Of a stretch of DNA of 64,000 nt, positions 8,701 through 17,583 are shown piece by piece. A program made the translations under genes and the position numbers. Source of the stretch: CAYJLF01 sp964371055 (lineage in GTDB: Bacteria; Eisenbacteria; RBG-16-71-46; CAIMUX01); the NCBI GenBank assembly GCA_964371055.1, contig CAYJLF010000005.1:62001-126000 (forward strand). The letters run 5' to 3'. The notes beneath the pieces are model-generated. The model was not told where the DNA came from. It did not search any database and saw nothing but the letters and a program-made list of their open reading frames with translations. Positions within the stretch are counted from its first letter, which is position 1, and every line of letters starts with the position of its first letter.

Positions 8701-10062
8701 CCTGGTGTCGAGCGCGCGGATGACCGCGCCGGCCGCGTCATCCAGCACCTGCGTGAACTGGTTGTGAGCGATCGCCTCGTCGTTCCAGGAGAAGGTGTAG
8801 GCCTCCGGAATGCTCGTGCCGGTCAGATCGTCGTGGAACTGGTGCCAGAGAAACCGGATCCACGCCTCGCGCAGCAGTTCCCGCGGGTAGGTCGATCCGC
8901 CCAGCCAGGCGGCCAGGCAGGCCGCCCGCTCCGCCGCGTCCGCCGCCTGCTCGTTCCGGCGATTCCAGCGCTTCATCTCGGACTGCGAGGTGTAGCAGCC
9001 GACTCCGTGGTCGGTCATGAGAAGCTCGCCCTCGTAGGCGGGAAGGGCCGCCACGACTTCCGGGCCTCGGGAAGCGATCTGACGCATGAGGTCGTCAGAG
9101 GCGGCGCATCGCACGCGGACCGGACCGGTGCCGGCCTGGCTCTTCTCCACCCACGCCACCGACTCTTCGTCGGGCGCGCCGCCGGTGTCGCCGGTGCCGA
9201 AGTAACGGAACGCGGTGTAGAGGCCCGACTGCTCTCCCTGCCGCCGGATCGTCGCGATCGCGGCGGAGTCGCTGCTGAGATCGTGCCGCACGCGACCGAC
9301 GTAGGCCCCCGGGTTGAGCGCGGCGATGAGGCTCGATCCATCCACTCCCTGCCAGCGACCGAGATCGAACGGCACGCCGACGGCGCTCCCCCACGTCAGT
9401 TTCTGCGTGGAGAAGCCGATCAGGCCGCAGTGGGCCGCGATCGACGGCAGCGCATACCCGAATCCGAAACAGTCGGGAAGGAAGACATCCCGGCTGGTCT
9501 GACCGAACTCGCGGCGGAAGTAGCCGTTGCCGTAGAGGACGTGGCGGATCAACGATTCGGGCGAAGGCATGTTCGTGTCCACGGCATCGACCCAGCTTCC
9601 CGCCACCCGCCAGCGCCCGCCGGCGATGGCCCGCCGCATTCTTTCGTAGGCCTCGGGGTAGTACTCCTTCGCGAGCTGATAACGGAACGCCCCCTCGAAG
9701 CTGAAGGTATACCCAGGGTACCGATCGATGAGATCGAGGTTATCTCGCCAGGTGGCGGCGATGTACTCGTCGATCGTCTCCTGCACCGTCCAGCGCCACT
9801 GCGTGTCGAGATGAGAGGTGGCGACGACCTGAAGCTCGCCGGACTTCTCGGAGATCTCGGAGGCGGCTGGAATCGGGGTCGACGCCTCGGACGCCGACGA
9901 TGGGCCTTGTCCGTACGCGGCGAGCGCTCCGCCCGCCAGGAACACTCCGACCGCGAGGAAAGCGACTCCGCCGCTCAGGCCCCGACGCCAGCCGCGGACC
10001 GCTCCCAACGCCGCCTCGGCCGCTGTTCTTACCCTCTCCCGAACAGGCTCTTGAGCGTCCAC
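5707..10062 (-). CDS. Secreted GH38 alpha-mannosidase with PA14-type C-terminus
   Basis: A 1451-residue glycosidase. A hydrophobic segment at about 31-50 acts as signal peptide or anchor. The GH38 catalytic domain begins near residue 77 with TSHLDTQWRWT (zinc ligands H84 and D86) and contains DVFLPDCFGFG (nucleophile/zinc ligand D197) and later WHQFHDDLTGTS, the equivalent of the HHDA(I/V)xGT motif. Beta-sandwich regions follow. A chitobiase-type C-terminal domain (VVRYTLDGSEPTGRSTRYEG) comes next, and a PA14-like carbohydrate-binding domain (LHLWSDDGSALWLDDEKVI) closes the protein. The start is GTG with GGGGGG upstream. The gene is last in a likely operon, 12 bp after the ABC permease, so released mannose-type sugar is the probable transported substrate (inference). 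Confidence 0.88.
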   Translation of the reverse strand: MDAQEPVRERVRTAAEAALGAVRGWRRGLSGGVAFLAVGVFLAGGALAAYGQGPSSASEASTPIPAASEISEKSGELQVVATSHLDTQWRWTVQETIDEYIAATWRDNLDLIDRYPGYTFSFEGAFRYQLAKEYYPEAYERMRRAIAGGRWRVAGSWVDAVDTNMPSPESLIRHVLYGNGYFRREFGQTSRDVFLPDCFGFGYALPSIAAHCGLIGFSTQKLTWGSAVGVPFDLGRWQGVDGSSLIAALNPGAYVGRVRHDLSSDSAAIATIRRQGEQSGLYTAFRYFGTGDTGGAPDEESVAWVEKSQAGTGPVRVRCAASDDLMRQIASRGPEVVAALPAYEGELLMTDHGVGCYTSQSEMKRWNRRNEQAADAAERAACLAAWLGGSTYPRELLREAWIRFLWHQFHDDLTGTSIPEAYTFSWNDEAIAHNQFTQVLDDAAGAVIRALDTRVKGTPIVVYNPVAIEREDVVEAVIEVADAAGIDTTDAAEIAAGESGRYGWGRRIPARPEPPSSARAIRVRDADGREVPAQVIRRDGGRWTIAFLARVPSVGFAVFEARVSDDPCRIPTGLSVTPSSLGSRRYQVTVNDQGDVASIYDFVLQRELLSAPLRLEMLADRPWDWAAWEIDHDDIMAPPAALVGRPARVRILEHGPARVALEISREARGSTITQTIRLCAGEAAAADRISFDTEIDWNTPGMLLKAAFPIASGAEQAVYDLGLGTIARGVNRPELYEVPAQQWADLPAEGGEFGVAVMNDCRHGWDRPDRRTLRLTLVRTPEVNERWRWIEDQASQDLGVHHLSYALSGHAGDWRTGGVPRQAECFNQPLRAWTAPKSKGALGRRVSFASVSTPSVAVKAIKLAEESDELIVRLHELHGAPQSGVALRFARPITSFRELNGAEETLESMEWIGSGVGFSPGEPAVLEAGTLRIDFRSYQPRTFALRLSDPPARIEAPRSEPVELPYNLVGMTACRHGIEDGARAAERREAERAERARGHFATETPAGADGATPPAGAGFDSAGRTFPAGLLPAQLERDGIEYRFGPREEQRANVLACRGQELALPQGEYNRLYLLATAVGGDRPATFFVDGESYPFVVRDWSEPVAQWYDRVAGAAPTSTRERIVPAYLKTDPVAWVGTHRHTAYGGREAYAFAQLFRYRIDLPPGARTLRLPDDPAVRIFAASVAWNPNDAVRPATDPFEAPRRTGVRLEASREEFLDSTLVRMSSPHFGSVVRYTLDGSEPTGRSTRYEGPLTLTGEAQVRARAFDPAMDEGEVAALTVRRMAWREGVPLAMAEGSAAGGARTREAPRLGLRPGLQCRLHEGRWSRLPDFGSLKPGRREVVPAVGLPASAPLEHFGLQMQGYLRIPADGLYTLHLWSDDGSALWLDDEKVIDNDGLHGNGEVARDLALRAGYHPIRVEFFQGQGGRALDLTIEGPGLGLQSVPASMLFH

Positions 10063-10074
10063 CGGTTTTCCCCC

Positions 10075-11475
10075 CTACGCCTCGCGGCGTGTCCGCTTCC
10101 TTCGCCAGATCCCCTCGTGCTTCAGCCGGTCGAGCAGGACCGCCCCGAGGATCACCAGCCCGAGAACAACCTTCTGCGTGTAGCTCTCGACATTCGTCAG
10201 GTTCATGCCGTTCTGGATGACCGCGATGATGAAGGCCCCGATCAGGGTTCCCAGCACCCGTCCCTCTCCGCCGCTCAGGCTGGTGCCGCCGACGACGACC
10301 GCGGCGATGACGTAGAGCTCGTACATCCCCCCGTAGGTGGGGGCGCCGCTCTTGAGTTGCGAGGCCATGACGACACCGCCCAGGCCGGCCAGGGCGGCGA
10401 CGCCGACATAGACGAGCAGCAGGACTCCCTTGACGCGGACGCCGGCCAGTCGCGCGGCCTCGGCATTCCCGCCGACCGCGTAGATCGAGCGCCCCAGCAC
10501 GGTGCGCGCCATCACCAGATGGGCCGCGGCGAACAACGCCAGCATCAGCCAGACCGCCCAGGGGATGCCCATCACCGGATCGGTCGCGCGTCCCAGCGTG
10601 ACGAACGATTCGGGCACCTGGTAGATCGGCCGCCCCTTCGAAAGGATGTAGGCGATCCCGCTCGCCACCTGCATCATGCCGAGCGTGGCGATGAAGGGTG
10701 GCACCCCGAATCGGGTGATGGTGAAGCCCGACAGGAGCCCGCAGAGCGCGCAGGCGACGATCGCCGCCAGCCCCGCGAGGAGCATCGCGGCGGGCCCGGC
10801 CTGCTCCGCGCCCCACTGGCCGATCAGGCCGGTCGCCACCACGGCCGAGAAGGCGATCAGACTCCCGACGGAGAGGTCGATGCCGCCGGTCAGGATCACC
10901 AGCGTCATCCCGACCGCCACGATGGCGATGACCGCGATCTGGTTGGCGACGTTGCGGAGGTTGTCGGTGAGGAGGAAGGTGGGCCAGCGGTAGGAGGAGG
11001 GGGTGACGATCTCGACTTCACCGGGATTCTCCATCGCGTCGATGACCGATCGAACCGCCGGAGCATACGCCTCGAGCGTGGCGACGAGGCACGATCCCGG
11101 CTGATCTCCGCGCGCCTCGAGCCCCCTCTTCCACGCGGCCGGATCGCCCCGCACGACGACGACTGCGCGCCGGTCGCCGCGGTCATCCACTTCGCGCCCC
11201 AAGCGCGCCGCGAAAGCGTCGTCCTGCGCACCGCCGCGCACGAGGATGTAGAGGACGCCTCTCTCCCCCGCCGGGATCCGGCCGGAGAGCGATCGGGCCG
11301 CGCGCGCCCCGGTCGGCTGCTGCTCGCGGATCGTCAGGATGGAGAAGAGCGCTACCAGCAGGAAGAGAACCAGCAGCATCCCGTAAGGGCCAAGCCGGCC
11401 GGCCAGCAGGGCGAAGGTTTGGCCCACGCCCCGGGTCGCGTCCCCGGGCTTCGGTTCGTTCGAAGGCGCGCTCAT
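10075..11475 (-). CDS. RbsC-type sugar ABC transporter permease with extra extracytoplasmic domain
   Basis: A 466-residue permease, against about 320 for RbsC. The conserved core GMTLVILTGGIDLSVGSLIAF and GENxA-like GGNAEAARLAGV motifs identify the monosaccharide permease family. After the first membrane helix (about 29-49) there is an insertion of roughly 110 residues. It has alternating strands and helices (VLYILVRGG, RAVVVVRGDPAAW, SCLVATLEAYAPAVRSVIDAM) before the normal FLLTDNLRNVANQ segment. By topology it would lie outside the membrane. The start ATG overlaps the ATPase stop (ATGA), indicating coupled translation. The sugar is likely linked to the adjacent mannosidase. Confidence 0.88.
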   Translation of the reverse strand: MSAPSNEPKPGDATRGVGQTFALLAGRLGPYGMLLVLFLLVALFSILTIREQQPTGARAARSLSGRIPAGERGVLYILVRGGAQDDAFAARLGREVDDRGDRRAVVVVRGDPAAWKRGLEARGDQPGSCLVATLEAYAPAVRSVIDAMENPGEVEIVTPSSYRWPTFLLTDNLRNVANQIAVIAIVAVGMTLVILTGGIDLSVGSLIAFSAVVATGLIGQWGAEQAGPAAMLLAGLAAIVACALCGLLSGFTITRFGVPPFIATLGMMQVASGIAYILSKGRPIYQVPESFVTLGRATDPVMGIPWAVWLMLALFAAAHLVMARTVLGRSIYAVGGNAEAARLAGVRVKGVLLLVYVGVAALAGLGGVVMASQLKSGAPTYGGMYELYVIAAVVVGGTSLSGGEGRVLGTLIGAFIIAVIQNGMNLTNVESYTQKVVLGLVILGAVLLDRLKHEGIWRRKRTRREA

Positions 11476-13034
11476 GCCACCGCCATCCGCATCACCTCTT
11501 CCGGGGTCGCCACCGTCGCATCGGCGATCTCCCCTTTGATCCGCCCGTCACCCATGACGAGGATCCGATCGCTCACCCCGAGCACCTCCGGAAGTTCGGA
11601 CGAGATGACCAGGATCGCCTTCCCGCGCGCCGCCAGTTCCCGGATCAGGGTATAGATCTCCCACTTCGCTCCCACATCGATCCCGCGGGTCGGCTCGTCG
11701 AAGAGAAGCACGGACGAGTCGCTCCTGAGCCACCGCGCCACCAAGAGCTTCTGCTGATTGCCGCCCGAGAGATGCCCCGCGGCCTGTTCCGGTCCCGTGA
11801 CCCGGATCCGGAGGCTCGCCACGAAGCGAAGAAAATCGGCCCTCTCCTCCCGCCCGCGGATCCAGCCCCGGCGCGACCAGAAGCGCAGGTTCGGCAGGGC
11901 GAAGTTCTCCCGCGCCGACAGGCCCAGGATGAGTCCCTGCCCCTTCCGATCCTCGGTCAAAAGGCAGATTCCCCGCGCGATCGCATCGCGCGGCGATCGG
12001 ATCGCGACTTCGCGCCCATCGAGCAGGATGCGTCCCGACGTCGGGCGGTCGGCGCCGAACAGGAGACGCGCCAGTTCCGTCCGTCCCGCCCCGACGAGAC
12101 CGGCCACGCCCACCACCTCGCCGCGGCGCAGGGTGAAAGAGACGCGGCGCACCTTTCCGCCGGCGAGGTCGATCACCTGCATGAGCGGAGTCTCGTTCTC
12201 CGCGTCCCTCCCGGCACCGTCCTCGATGCCCGCCTCCACGCCCGCCACGGCCCCCGCTTTCGCCCGCGCTGGAAACTCGCGTTCCAGCGGCCTCCCCACC
12301 ATCAGCTCGATCATCCGCCCGCGAGACAGCTCCGCCGCATCCCAGGTGCCGAGGGTGCGGCCGTCACGCATGACCGTGATGCGATCGGCCAATCGCGCGA
12401 CTTCGTCCAGACGGTGCGTGATGAAGAGAATCGCGCGCCCGCGAGCCCTGAGCGCCTGCAGCACGCGGCTCAGCGCGTCGACCTCCCGCGGGGCGAGGGC
12501 TGCCGTCGGCTCGTCCATGATGAGCAGGCGGGCGTCGGCGAGGAGCGCACGCGCGATCTCCACGAGTTGCCGGTGGGCGACGTCGAGGTCGCGGACGATC
12601 GCCTCCGGCTCGATCTCCGCCTCCAGCTCCCGCAGCACGGCCCGGGCCAGGCGGCGCTCCTCCTTTCGGTCGATCCAGCCCCGGCGGGCCGGCGCGCGGC
12701 CGAGGAAGAGGTTCTCCCGCACGGTCAGGGCTGGAACGAGGTTGAGTTCCTGGTAGATCGCCGCGATGCCGGCGGTGAGCGCGTCGAGGGGCCGATCGAA
12801 GCGAACCGTGCGGCGGTCGAATTCGATCACGCCGCCGTCCGGACGGTGGGCTCCGGTCACGATGCGGATCAGGGTGCTCTTTCCCGCTCCGTTCTCGCCG
12901 ACCAGGGCATGGATCTCCCCCGAACGGACTTCGAGCGACGCGTCGACCAGGGCCTGCACGCCGGGGAACGACTTCTCGACGCCGGCCAGGCGCAGGAGCG
13001 GAGCGGGTTCGCCGGACAGGATCAAGGGCGGCAC
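11472..13034 (-). CDS. RbsA-type sugar ABC transporter ATPase (two fused domains)
   Basis: A 520-residue protein with two ATP-binding cassettes, as in RbsA/MglA. The first has Walker A GENGAGKST and Walker B LLIMDEPTAAL, but its signature is degenerate (DVAHRQLVEIARAL). The second has a degenerate Walker A (GLVGAGRTELA) and an intact LSGGNQQKLLVARWL signature with VLLFDEPTRGID. This asymmetry is normal for the family. The start is a GTG with only a weak ribosome site, 13 bp after the binding-protein gene. It powers uptake through the permease encoded next. Confidence 0.92.
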   Translation of the reverse strand: MPPLILSGEPAPLLRLAGVEKSFPGVQALVDASLEVRSGEIHALVGENGAGKSTLIRIVTGAHRPDGGVIEFDRRTVRFDRPLDALTAGIAAIYQELNLVPALTVRENLFLGRAPARRGWIDRKEERRLARAVLRELEAEIEPEAIVRDLDVAHRQLVEIARALLADARLLIMDEPTAALAPREVDALSRVLQALRARGRAILFITHRLDEVARLADRITVMRDGRTLGTWDAAELSRGRMIELMVGRPLEREFPARAKAGAVAGVEAGIEDGAGRDAENETPLMQVIDLAGGKVRRVSFTLRRGEVVGVAGLVGAGRTELARLLFGADRPTSGRILLDGREVAIRSPRDAIARGICLLTEDRKGQGLILGLSARENFALPNLRFWSRRGWIRGREERADFLRFVASLRIRVTGPEQAAGHLSGGNQQKLLVARWLRSDSSVLLFDEPTRGIDVGAKWEIYTLIRELAARGKAILVISSELPEVLGVSDRILVMGDGRIKGEIADATVATPEEVMRMAVA

Positions 13035-13047
13035 GTCGGCGGACCGA

Positions 13048-14055
13048 TTACGGCGCCGCCTTCGCCTTCTCCTGATCGTACAGGTCGCACGGGATCAGGA
13101 TCTCGCCCGGCACGTCGCCTCCGGCCATGTGGCCGTAGACCGCCTCGATCACGGTGCGTCCGATCATCTTCGGCTGCTGGATCACATCCGCGTAGATCTT
13201 GCCGTCTTTGATCGCCTGCCGGGCCTCCGGCACCGCATCGAAGCCGACGATCGCGATCCGGCCCGCCTTGCCGGCCTTCTCCACGGCCGCCAGCGCGCCG
13301 AGGGCCGAGTCGTCGTTGATCCCGAAAATCGCATCGAGGTCGGGATGCGCCTGCAGGATGTCCTCGGCCGTCCGGAAGGCCTGGTCCTTCATGCCGCGTC
13401 CGGTGAGCTTCGCCACCACCCTGAGCTCCGGCTGGCGCGCGATCTCGTCTTCGAACCCCTTCACCCGCTGGATGACCGATTCGACCTCGGGGTGATCGAT
13501 GATCGCGATTCCGCCCCTTCCGCCCAGGGCGCGGGAGACCGCCTGCGCGGCCAGCCGGCCGCCCGCCACGTTGTCCGAGGCGACGTGGGAGACGACCTGC
13601 GCGCCCTCGGCCAGCACTGCGATGTCGGCGGTGAAGACCGGGATGCCGGCTTGGTTGGCGGCCTGCACCGAGGTGCCGATCGACTTCGAGTCGCAGGGAC
13701 AGACGATGATGGCCTGCACGCGACGCACGAGGAAGTCCTCGAGCTGGCTCCGCTGCTTCGCGACGTCGAACTCCCCCGCCTGCACGATGAGCTCATAGCC
13801 GCGCTCCGCCGCCGCCTCGCGCATGCCCGCCTCGAGATCCTGATAGAACGGATGGGTGCGGGTCAGCAGCGAGACCCCGATCACCGTTTTCGCCGCAGCC
13901 GTCGCGCCGGGCTTCCCACCGGCCGCCGGATCGTCCGCCGGCTGCTTCCCACCGCCGCAGCCGGTCAGTCCCAGCGACAGGAGGCAGGCCAGCGACAGAG
14001 CGCCTGACAACAAGCCCGGCATCGCACCCGACAGAACCCCTTGGAATCCCCGCAT
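13048..14055 (-). CDS. Sugar-binding lipoprotein (periplasmic-binding protein type 1)
   Basis: A 335-residue solute-binding protein of the RbsB/peripl_BP_4 group. The signal peptide ends in the lipobox LGLTGCGG, so it is probably membrane anchored. The mature part shows the class pattern: IGVSLLTRTHPFYQDLEAGM, then AIIVCPCDSKSIG, VASDNVAGGRLAAQ and GINDDSALGALAA. Two ATGs sit in tandem after GGGGAGGG; 14055 has the better spacing to it than 14058. The frame extends further upstream, but that part overlaps the preceding gene and lacks signal-peptide character. It is first of the ABC set SBP-ATPase-permease. Confidence 0.9.
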   Translation of the reverse strand: MRGFQGVLSGAMPGLLSGALSLACLLSLGLTGCGGGKQPADDPAAGGKPGATAAAKTVIGVSLLTRTHPFYQDLEAGMREAAAERGYELIVQAGEFDVAKQRSQLEDFLVRRVQAIIVCPCDSKSIGTSVQAANQAGIPVFTADIAVLAEGAQVVSHVASDNVAGGRLAAQAVSRALGGRGGIAIIDHPEVESVIQRVKGFEDEIARQPELRVVAKLTGRGMKDQAFRTAEDILQAHPDLDAIFGINDDSALGALAAVEKAGKAGRIAIVGFDAVPEARQAIKDGKIYADVIQQPKMIGRTVIEAVYGHMAGGDVPGEILIPCDLYDQEKAKAAP

Positions 14056-14096
14056 CATCCCTCCCCGGGCTGCGGCCGCCCGCCAGGCATTGACGG

Positions 14097-16163
14097 TCAA
14101 CGGATGACGAGCAGACCCCGACTGGCCCGCGTGCCTCCGAGCCAGGCCGAGACCAGATAGAAGCCCGCGGCGACCGGGCGGCCTGCATGGTCGCGCAGGT
14201 TCCACTCGATCCGCCCCTCGCGGGCCAGGCCCGTCCGCGCCTCCGTCCCGAGTTCACGGCAGATCCGCCCGCCGGCATCGTAGATCACCACCCGCGAAAT
14301 CTCCACGCCGCTCGCACCCGACCAGAAGGAGGCTGAGCAGCAGGCAGGGTTGGGACCCAGGCGCAGCACACCATCGGCTTCTCTCTGCGGCCGGCCGGGA
14401 CGATCGTCCCGTCCCGGCTCCTCGACCGAGGTCACCTGCGAGCAGTGATCCCCCAGCGCCGCATCGACGATCGCGAGATCGGCCGCCGTCACCAGGCCGT
14501 CGTCATCCAGATCGGCGCAGAAGTCGGCCTGCCCGATCCGGGCGGCGACGTAAGCCCGATCATCCAGGCGTACGGCGCAGTCGCCGTCGATGTCGGGGGA
14601 GCGCACTCCCGGTCCCAGATGGAACAGCGTCACTCCCGAGGCGCGGGCATGGACGTAGCCACTGGTGGTGCAACCGCCGCCTCGAATCGGGATCCGCGCG
14701 AGGCCGGCCGAGTCGGTCAGCACCGCCGGGATCGCCGGGTGGATCTGCGTCGCATCCCACGCTACCCCCTGGTCCGCCGCCGCGTCGAACCAGTAGGACA
14801 TCGGCACGCCGGGCACCGGCTCGTCTTCCCCGCAGGTCTCCATCAGTCGGAGTTCGTTGGCCGGTTCACCGGAGGGTGCGACGACGACGATCCGGGGATC
14901 GACCAGATCGATCACGGTGCAGCCCGGCATCCCCCCGCGCCGCGCGATCAGGACGCTCTGCACGTCCCCCTGCTCGGCCCACAGCGCCAGCAAAGGCGCC
15001 TCGTCGGTTCCACGGGCCATGGCGACCGCCGAGATCGAGCGGCCGTTCTCGGTCAGCACCTCCTCATCGACGGCACTTCCCTCGCAGTACGGAACGTAGC
15101 CCAGCCGGTGCACGAAGGGCACAGCCGGCGGGCAGTCGGTCCAGGTCACGACGAAACGCCCGAACAGCCCTCCGGCCCATCCCTGCATCCTGCTCTCCGT
15201 GTACCCGTGCACGCTGGGGCGGATCGACGGAATGCCATCCTGCTCGGAGTGGATCTGGACGTCACTCAAGGGACCGCCATACGCCTGGAAACAGCCCCCG
15301 GCCACCTCCGGCACGCCGTCGATCTCCAGTTCGAAGACGACGTGATAGAACGTGTCGATCGCGTCGCCGCAGCAGATCTCGGCATGAACGCTCGGTCGCC
15401 GGCAGGCACCGGCCAGATCGGTGATCTTCGTGGGCATCACCCACGTGCCGTCCCATTGTCGCGTCTGCCGGTAGAGGTCGGCCACGCCGTCGCGGGCATC
15501 CGACCAGACAACCAAGAATGGGCCTCCGCCGATGAAGGAGGGTTCCGCACCGACGCTCGCCTCGAGCACGACGGCAGCAGGATCGCTGGCGGTCTCGATC
15601 GATCCCCAGGCCGTTCCGTTCCAGCATCGGCCCTGGAGCGAAGCAGACAGGCCCGGGTTCTCCACCCAGAGGACAAACGCCTGGTTGTCGCTCGCGGCGA
15701 TGACGGGGCTCGCGGAAGGGACGCCATCGAGCGAGAGACAGGACTCCGGCCCCCAGGTTCCGCCCGCCCAGGGGCGCACGAACACCTCGGGATGGCCAGA
15801 CCGCTCGTCCTCCCAGACCACGAGCAGAGAAGAACCGGCGAGCACGATCCGGGGATCGCGCGAGACCGCAGGGTCCTCGCTCAGCCGCTCCGGATCTCCC
15901 CAGCCACCGGCTCCGCGGCGGCAGGCGTAGATCTCACCCTCCTTCGTGTAGACCGCGGCGTGAGTGAAGGCGGCGTGCAATGGGCTGTCTTCCGGCACGC
16001 AGAGCCCACACGGCCCGGGCGACGAGGGAAGGTCGCGGACGCCGAAGTCGACGACTTCCGCTTCCTCCCACTCCAGAGACGGGATGGAAGCCAGGGTCGC
16101 GGCCGGCCACAGCAGGGCGATCAGAACGACCGTGGACGACGCGTGGAGGATCGCTTTGCGCAT
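14097..16163 (-). CDS. Secreted repeat protein with dockerin-like and FlgD-like C-terminus
   Basis: A 688-residue exported protein with a signal peptide (residues 1-25, ending LASIPS). The first half is built of blade-like strands with repeated LLVVWEDERSGHPEVFV, AFVLWVEN and FLVVWSDARDGVADLY motifs, which suggests a beta-propeller. A dockerin-like pair of calcium loops follows (DIDGDCAVRLDD and DLDDDGLVTAADL). The last 90 residues form an FlgD-like tail (GPNP...VVIYDAGGR...GFYLVSAWL). The start at 16163 is chosen for its signal peptide and the G-rich site upstream. It lies 41 bp upstream of the sugar-binding protein and may head the same transcript. Function is unknown; surface binding is a guess. 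Confidence 0.7.
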   Translation of the reverse strand: MRKAILHASSTVVLIALLWPAATLASIPSLEWEEAEVVDFGVRDLPSSPGPCGLCVPEDSPLHAAFTHAAVYTKEGEIYACRRGAGGWGDPERLSEDPAVSRDPRIVLAGSSLLVVWEDERSGHPEVFVRPWAGGTWGPESCLSLDGVPSASPVIAASDNQAFVLWVENPGLSASLQGRCWNGTAWGSIETASDPAAVVLEASVGAEPSFIGGGPFLVVWSDARDGVADLYRQTRQWDGTWVMPTKITDLAGACRRPSVHAEICCGDAIDTFYHVVFELEIDGVPEVAGGCFQAYGGPLSDVQIHSEQDGIPSIRPSVHGYTESRMQGWAGGLFGRFVVTWTDCPPAVPFVHRLGYVPYCEGSAVDEEVLTENGRSISAVAMARGTDEAPLLALWAEQGDVQSVLIARRGGMPGCTVIDLVDPRIVVVAPSGEPANELRLMETCGEDEPVPGVPMSYWFDAAADQGVAWDATQIHPAIPAVLTDSAGLARIPIRGGGCTTSGYVHARASGVTLFHLGPGVRSPDIDGDCAVRLDDRAYVAARIGQADFCADLDDDGLVTAADLAIVDAALGDHCSQVTSVEEPGRDDRPGRPQREADGVLRLGPNPACCSASFWSGASGVEISRVVIYDAGGRICRELGTEARTGLAREGRIEWNLRDHAGRPVAAGFYLVSAWLGGTRASRGLLVIR

Positions 16164-16242
16164 GACGCCCCCCTTTGCTGGAGAGAGCCGGCCCGCCGGC
16201 TGAGATGCGGGCGGCATCCGGCCTCGCCACGGCGGCGCAACA

Positions 16243-16271
16243 AGGATACACCCGCCGTCGGAGAAGGTCAC
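16243..16271 (-). promoter_or_regulatory. Putative sigma70-type promoter for the 16163 gene
   Basis: On the minus strand GTGACC (16271-16266) and TATCCT (16248-16243) are separated by 17 bp. A start near 16236 would leave a leader of about 73 nt before the gene. Confidence 0.4.
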
Positions 16272-16332
16272 GCCGGCGTCAACCGCACCCTGGGATGGGG
16301 CATGACGAAGTGGCCCGGGATCTTCGACCGGC

Positions 16333-17583
16333 TCAGCCCGCAGCCGCGCCCGGCGCACCCCGTTCCAGAGCGAGCAGGAACTCCTTCCGCCGCAGTCCGC
16401 CGCCGTACCCGCCCAGACGGCCATCCTTGTTCACGACGCGATGGCAGGGAATCAGGATGGCGATCCGGTTCATTCCATTGGCCCGACCGACCGCGCGCAC
16501 CGCTCGCGGGGAGCCGACCGCGTGCGCCAACGCCTCGTAGCTGCGCGTCTCGCCGTAGGGGATCTTCGCCAGCTCACTCCAGACCCGCTGTTGAAATGGA
16601 GTGCCGGGCGCAACCGGGGTGACGGTGAACCGCCGGAGCGTGCCGGCGAAGTAGGCGGAGAGCTCTTCCTCCAGACGCGCCAGGACGGCATTCCGGCCGG
16701 GCACGATGTTGCCGCCGACGTGCCGCCGCAGCGCCCCGAGCTGGGACTCGAGCGCCCGACGGTCAGTGAACTCCAGGAAGCAGACCCCCTCCTCCACGGC
16801 GCCGGCGACCATCGGCCCGAGTGGAGTCTCAATCCAGTGGACCTGGACGGTGCGCAACAGATCGTTCGAACGTGTCTTCACGCCACGTTTCCCCGACTCG
16901 TGCGGCCCGCCCGCCGACCCCGCCGGCATCCGCGCCCGACCCGGAGGCTGGCCGAAGAGCCGCTGGAAGGCATCGCGGAATCCGCTGTGCGAGTCGTAGC
17001 CGCTGTCGAAGATAACCTCGTCGAGTTCGGCCCCTTCGCGGAGGCCTTCCAGCGCGGCGCCCATTCGCCGGGCTCGTTCGTAGGCGTGGAACGTCATGCC
17101 GTATCTCCTCTGGAAGACGCGGCGCACGCGCGCCGGGTCGAGTCCCATCGAATGCAATTCGCGGTCGCGCACCGGACGATCCGGCTCAGCCTCCACCCGC
17201 GCGAGCAACCGCTCGATCCACTCCGGCGCGCGCTCTGGGAACTCCAGCGGCCGGCACCGACGGCAGGCGCGAAATCCGGCGAAGAGCGCCTCGCCCGGAG
17301 TGGTGAAGAAACGGAGATTCTCGGGCCGCGGCGGCCGGGCACGGCAGGAGGGGCGGCAGAAGATGCCGGTCGTCTTCACCCCCAGCCAGAAGATCCCGTC
17401 GTAGGCGGGATCCTTCGCCGCCACGGCGCGCTGCATCTCGGCGGGGGGGAGAGGGACGACGCTTGTTCGGGCGGGACCGGCGAGACCGGCGGGCGCCTCG
17501 TCCGGTCGCCTGCCGGGCGTCTCCCCGCACGCTCCGCCTCGCCGTCCTGTCCGGCGGTCGATGTTCGGGTTCGGCTCTCGCAT
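16333..17583 (-). CDS. ada: Ada-type DNA alkylation repair protein (methyltransferase fused to AraC-like domain)
   Basis: A 416-residue protein with all three Ada parts. The N-terminal methylphosphotriester domain has four cysteines, in IFCRPSC (76, 80) and ACRRC (107, 110). Its usual lead-in DGIFWLGVKTTG is present. A single-motif AraC-type HTH region (VRRVFQRRYGMTFHAYERARR, then FDSGYDSHSGFRDAF) follows. The O6-alkylguanine methyltransferase domain ends with IPCHRVVN (active Cys380) and GYGGGLRRKEFLL. It would transfer methyl groups from damaged DNA to itself and then act as a transcription activator. The first 50 residues are low complexity; ATG at 17436 is an alternative start. Confidence 0.9.
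   Translation of the reverse strand: MREPNPNIDRRTGRRGGACGETPGRRPDEAPAGLAGPARTSVVPLPPAEMQRAVAAKDPAYDGIFWLGVKTTGIFCRPSCRARPPRPENLRFFTTPGEALFAGFRACRRCRPLEFPERAPEWIERLLARVEAEPDRPVRDRELHSMGLDPARVRRVFQRRYGMTFHAYERARRMGAALEGLREGAELDEVIFDSGYDSHSGFRDAFQRLFGQPPGRARMPAGSAGGPHESGKRGVKTRSNDLLRTVQVHWIETPLGPMVAGAVEEGVCFLEFTDRRALESQLGALRRHVGGNIVPGRNAVLARLEEELSAYFAGTLRRFTVTPVAPGTPFQQRVWSELAKIPYGETRSYEALAHAVGSPRAVRAVGRANGMNRIAILIPCHRVVNKDGRLGGYGGGLRRKEFLLALERGAPGAAAG

Noticed and set aside
8101..11655. A very long open frame on the plus strand, antisense to the mannosidase and permease genes.
   Set aside because: It mirrors the codon positions of the true minus-strand genes, is rich in Arg, Asp, His and Gln, and has no recognisable domain; it is a typical shadow in GC-rich DNA.
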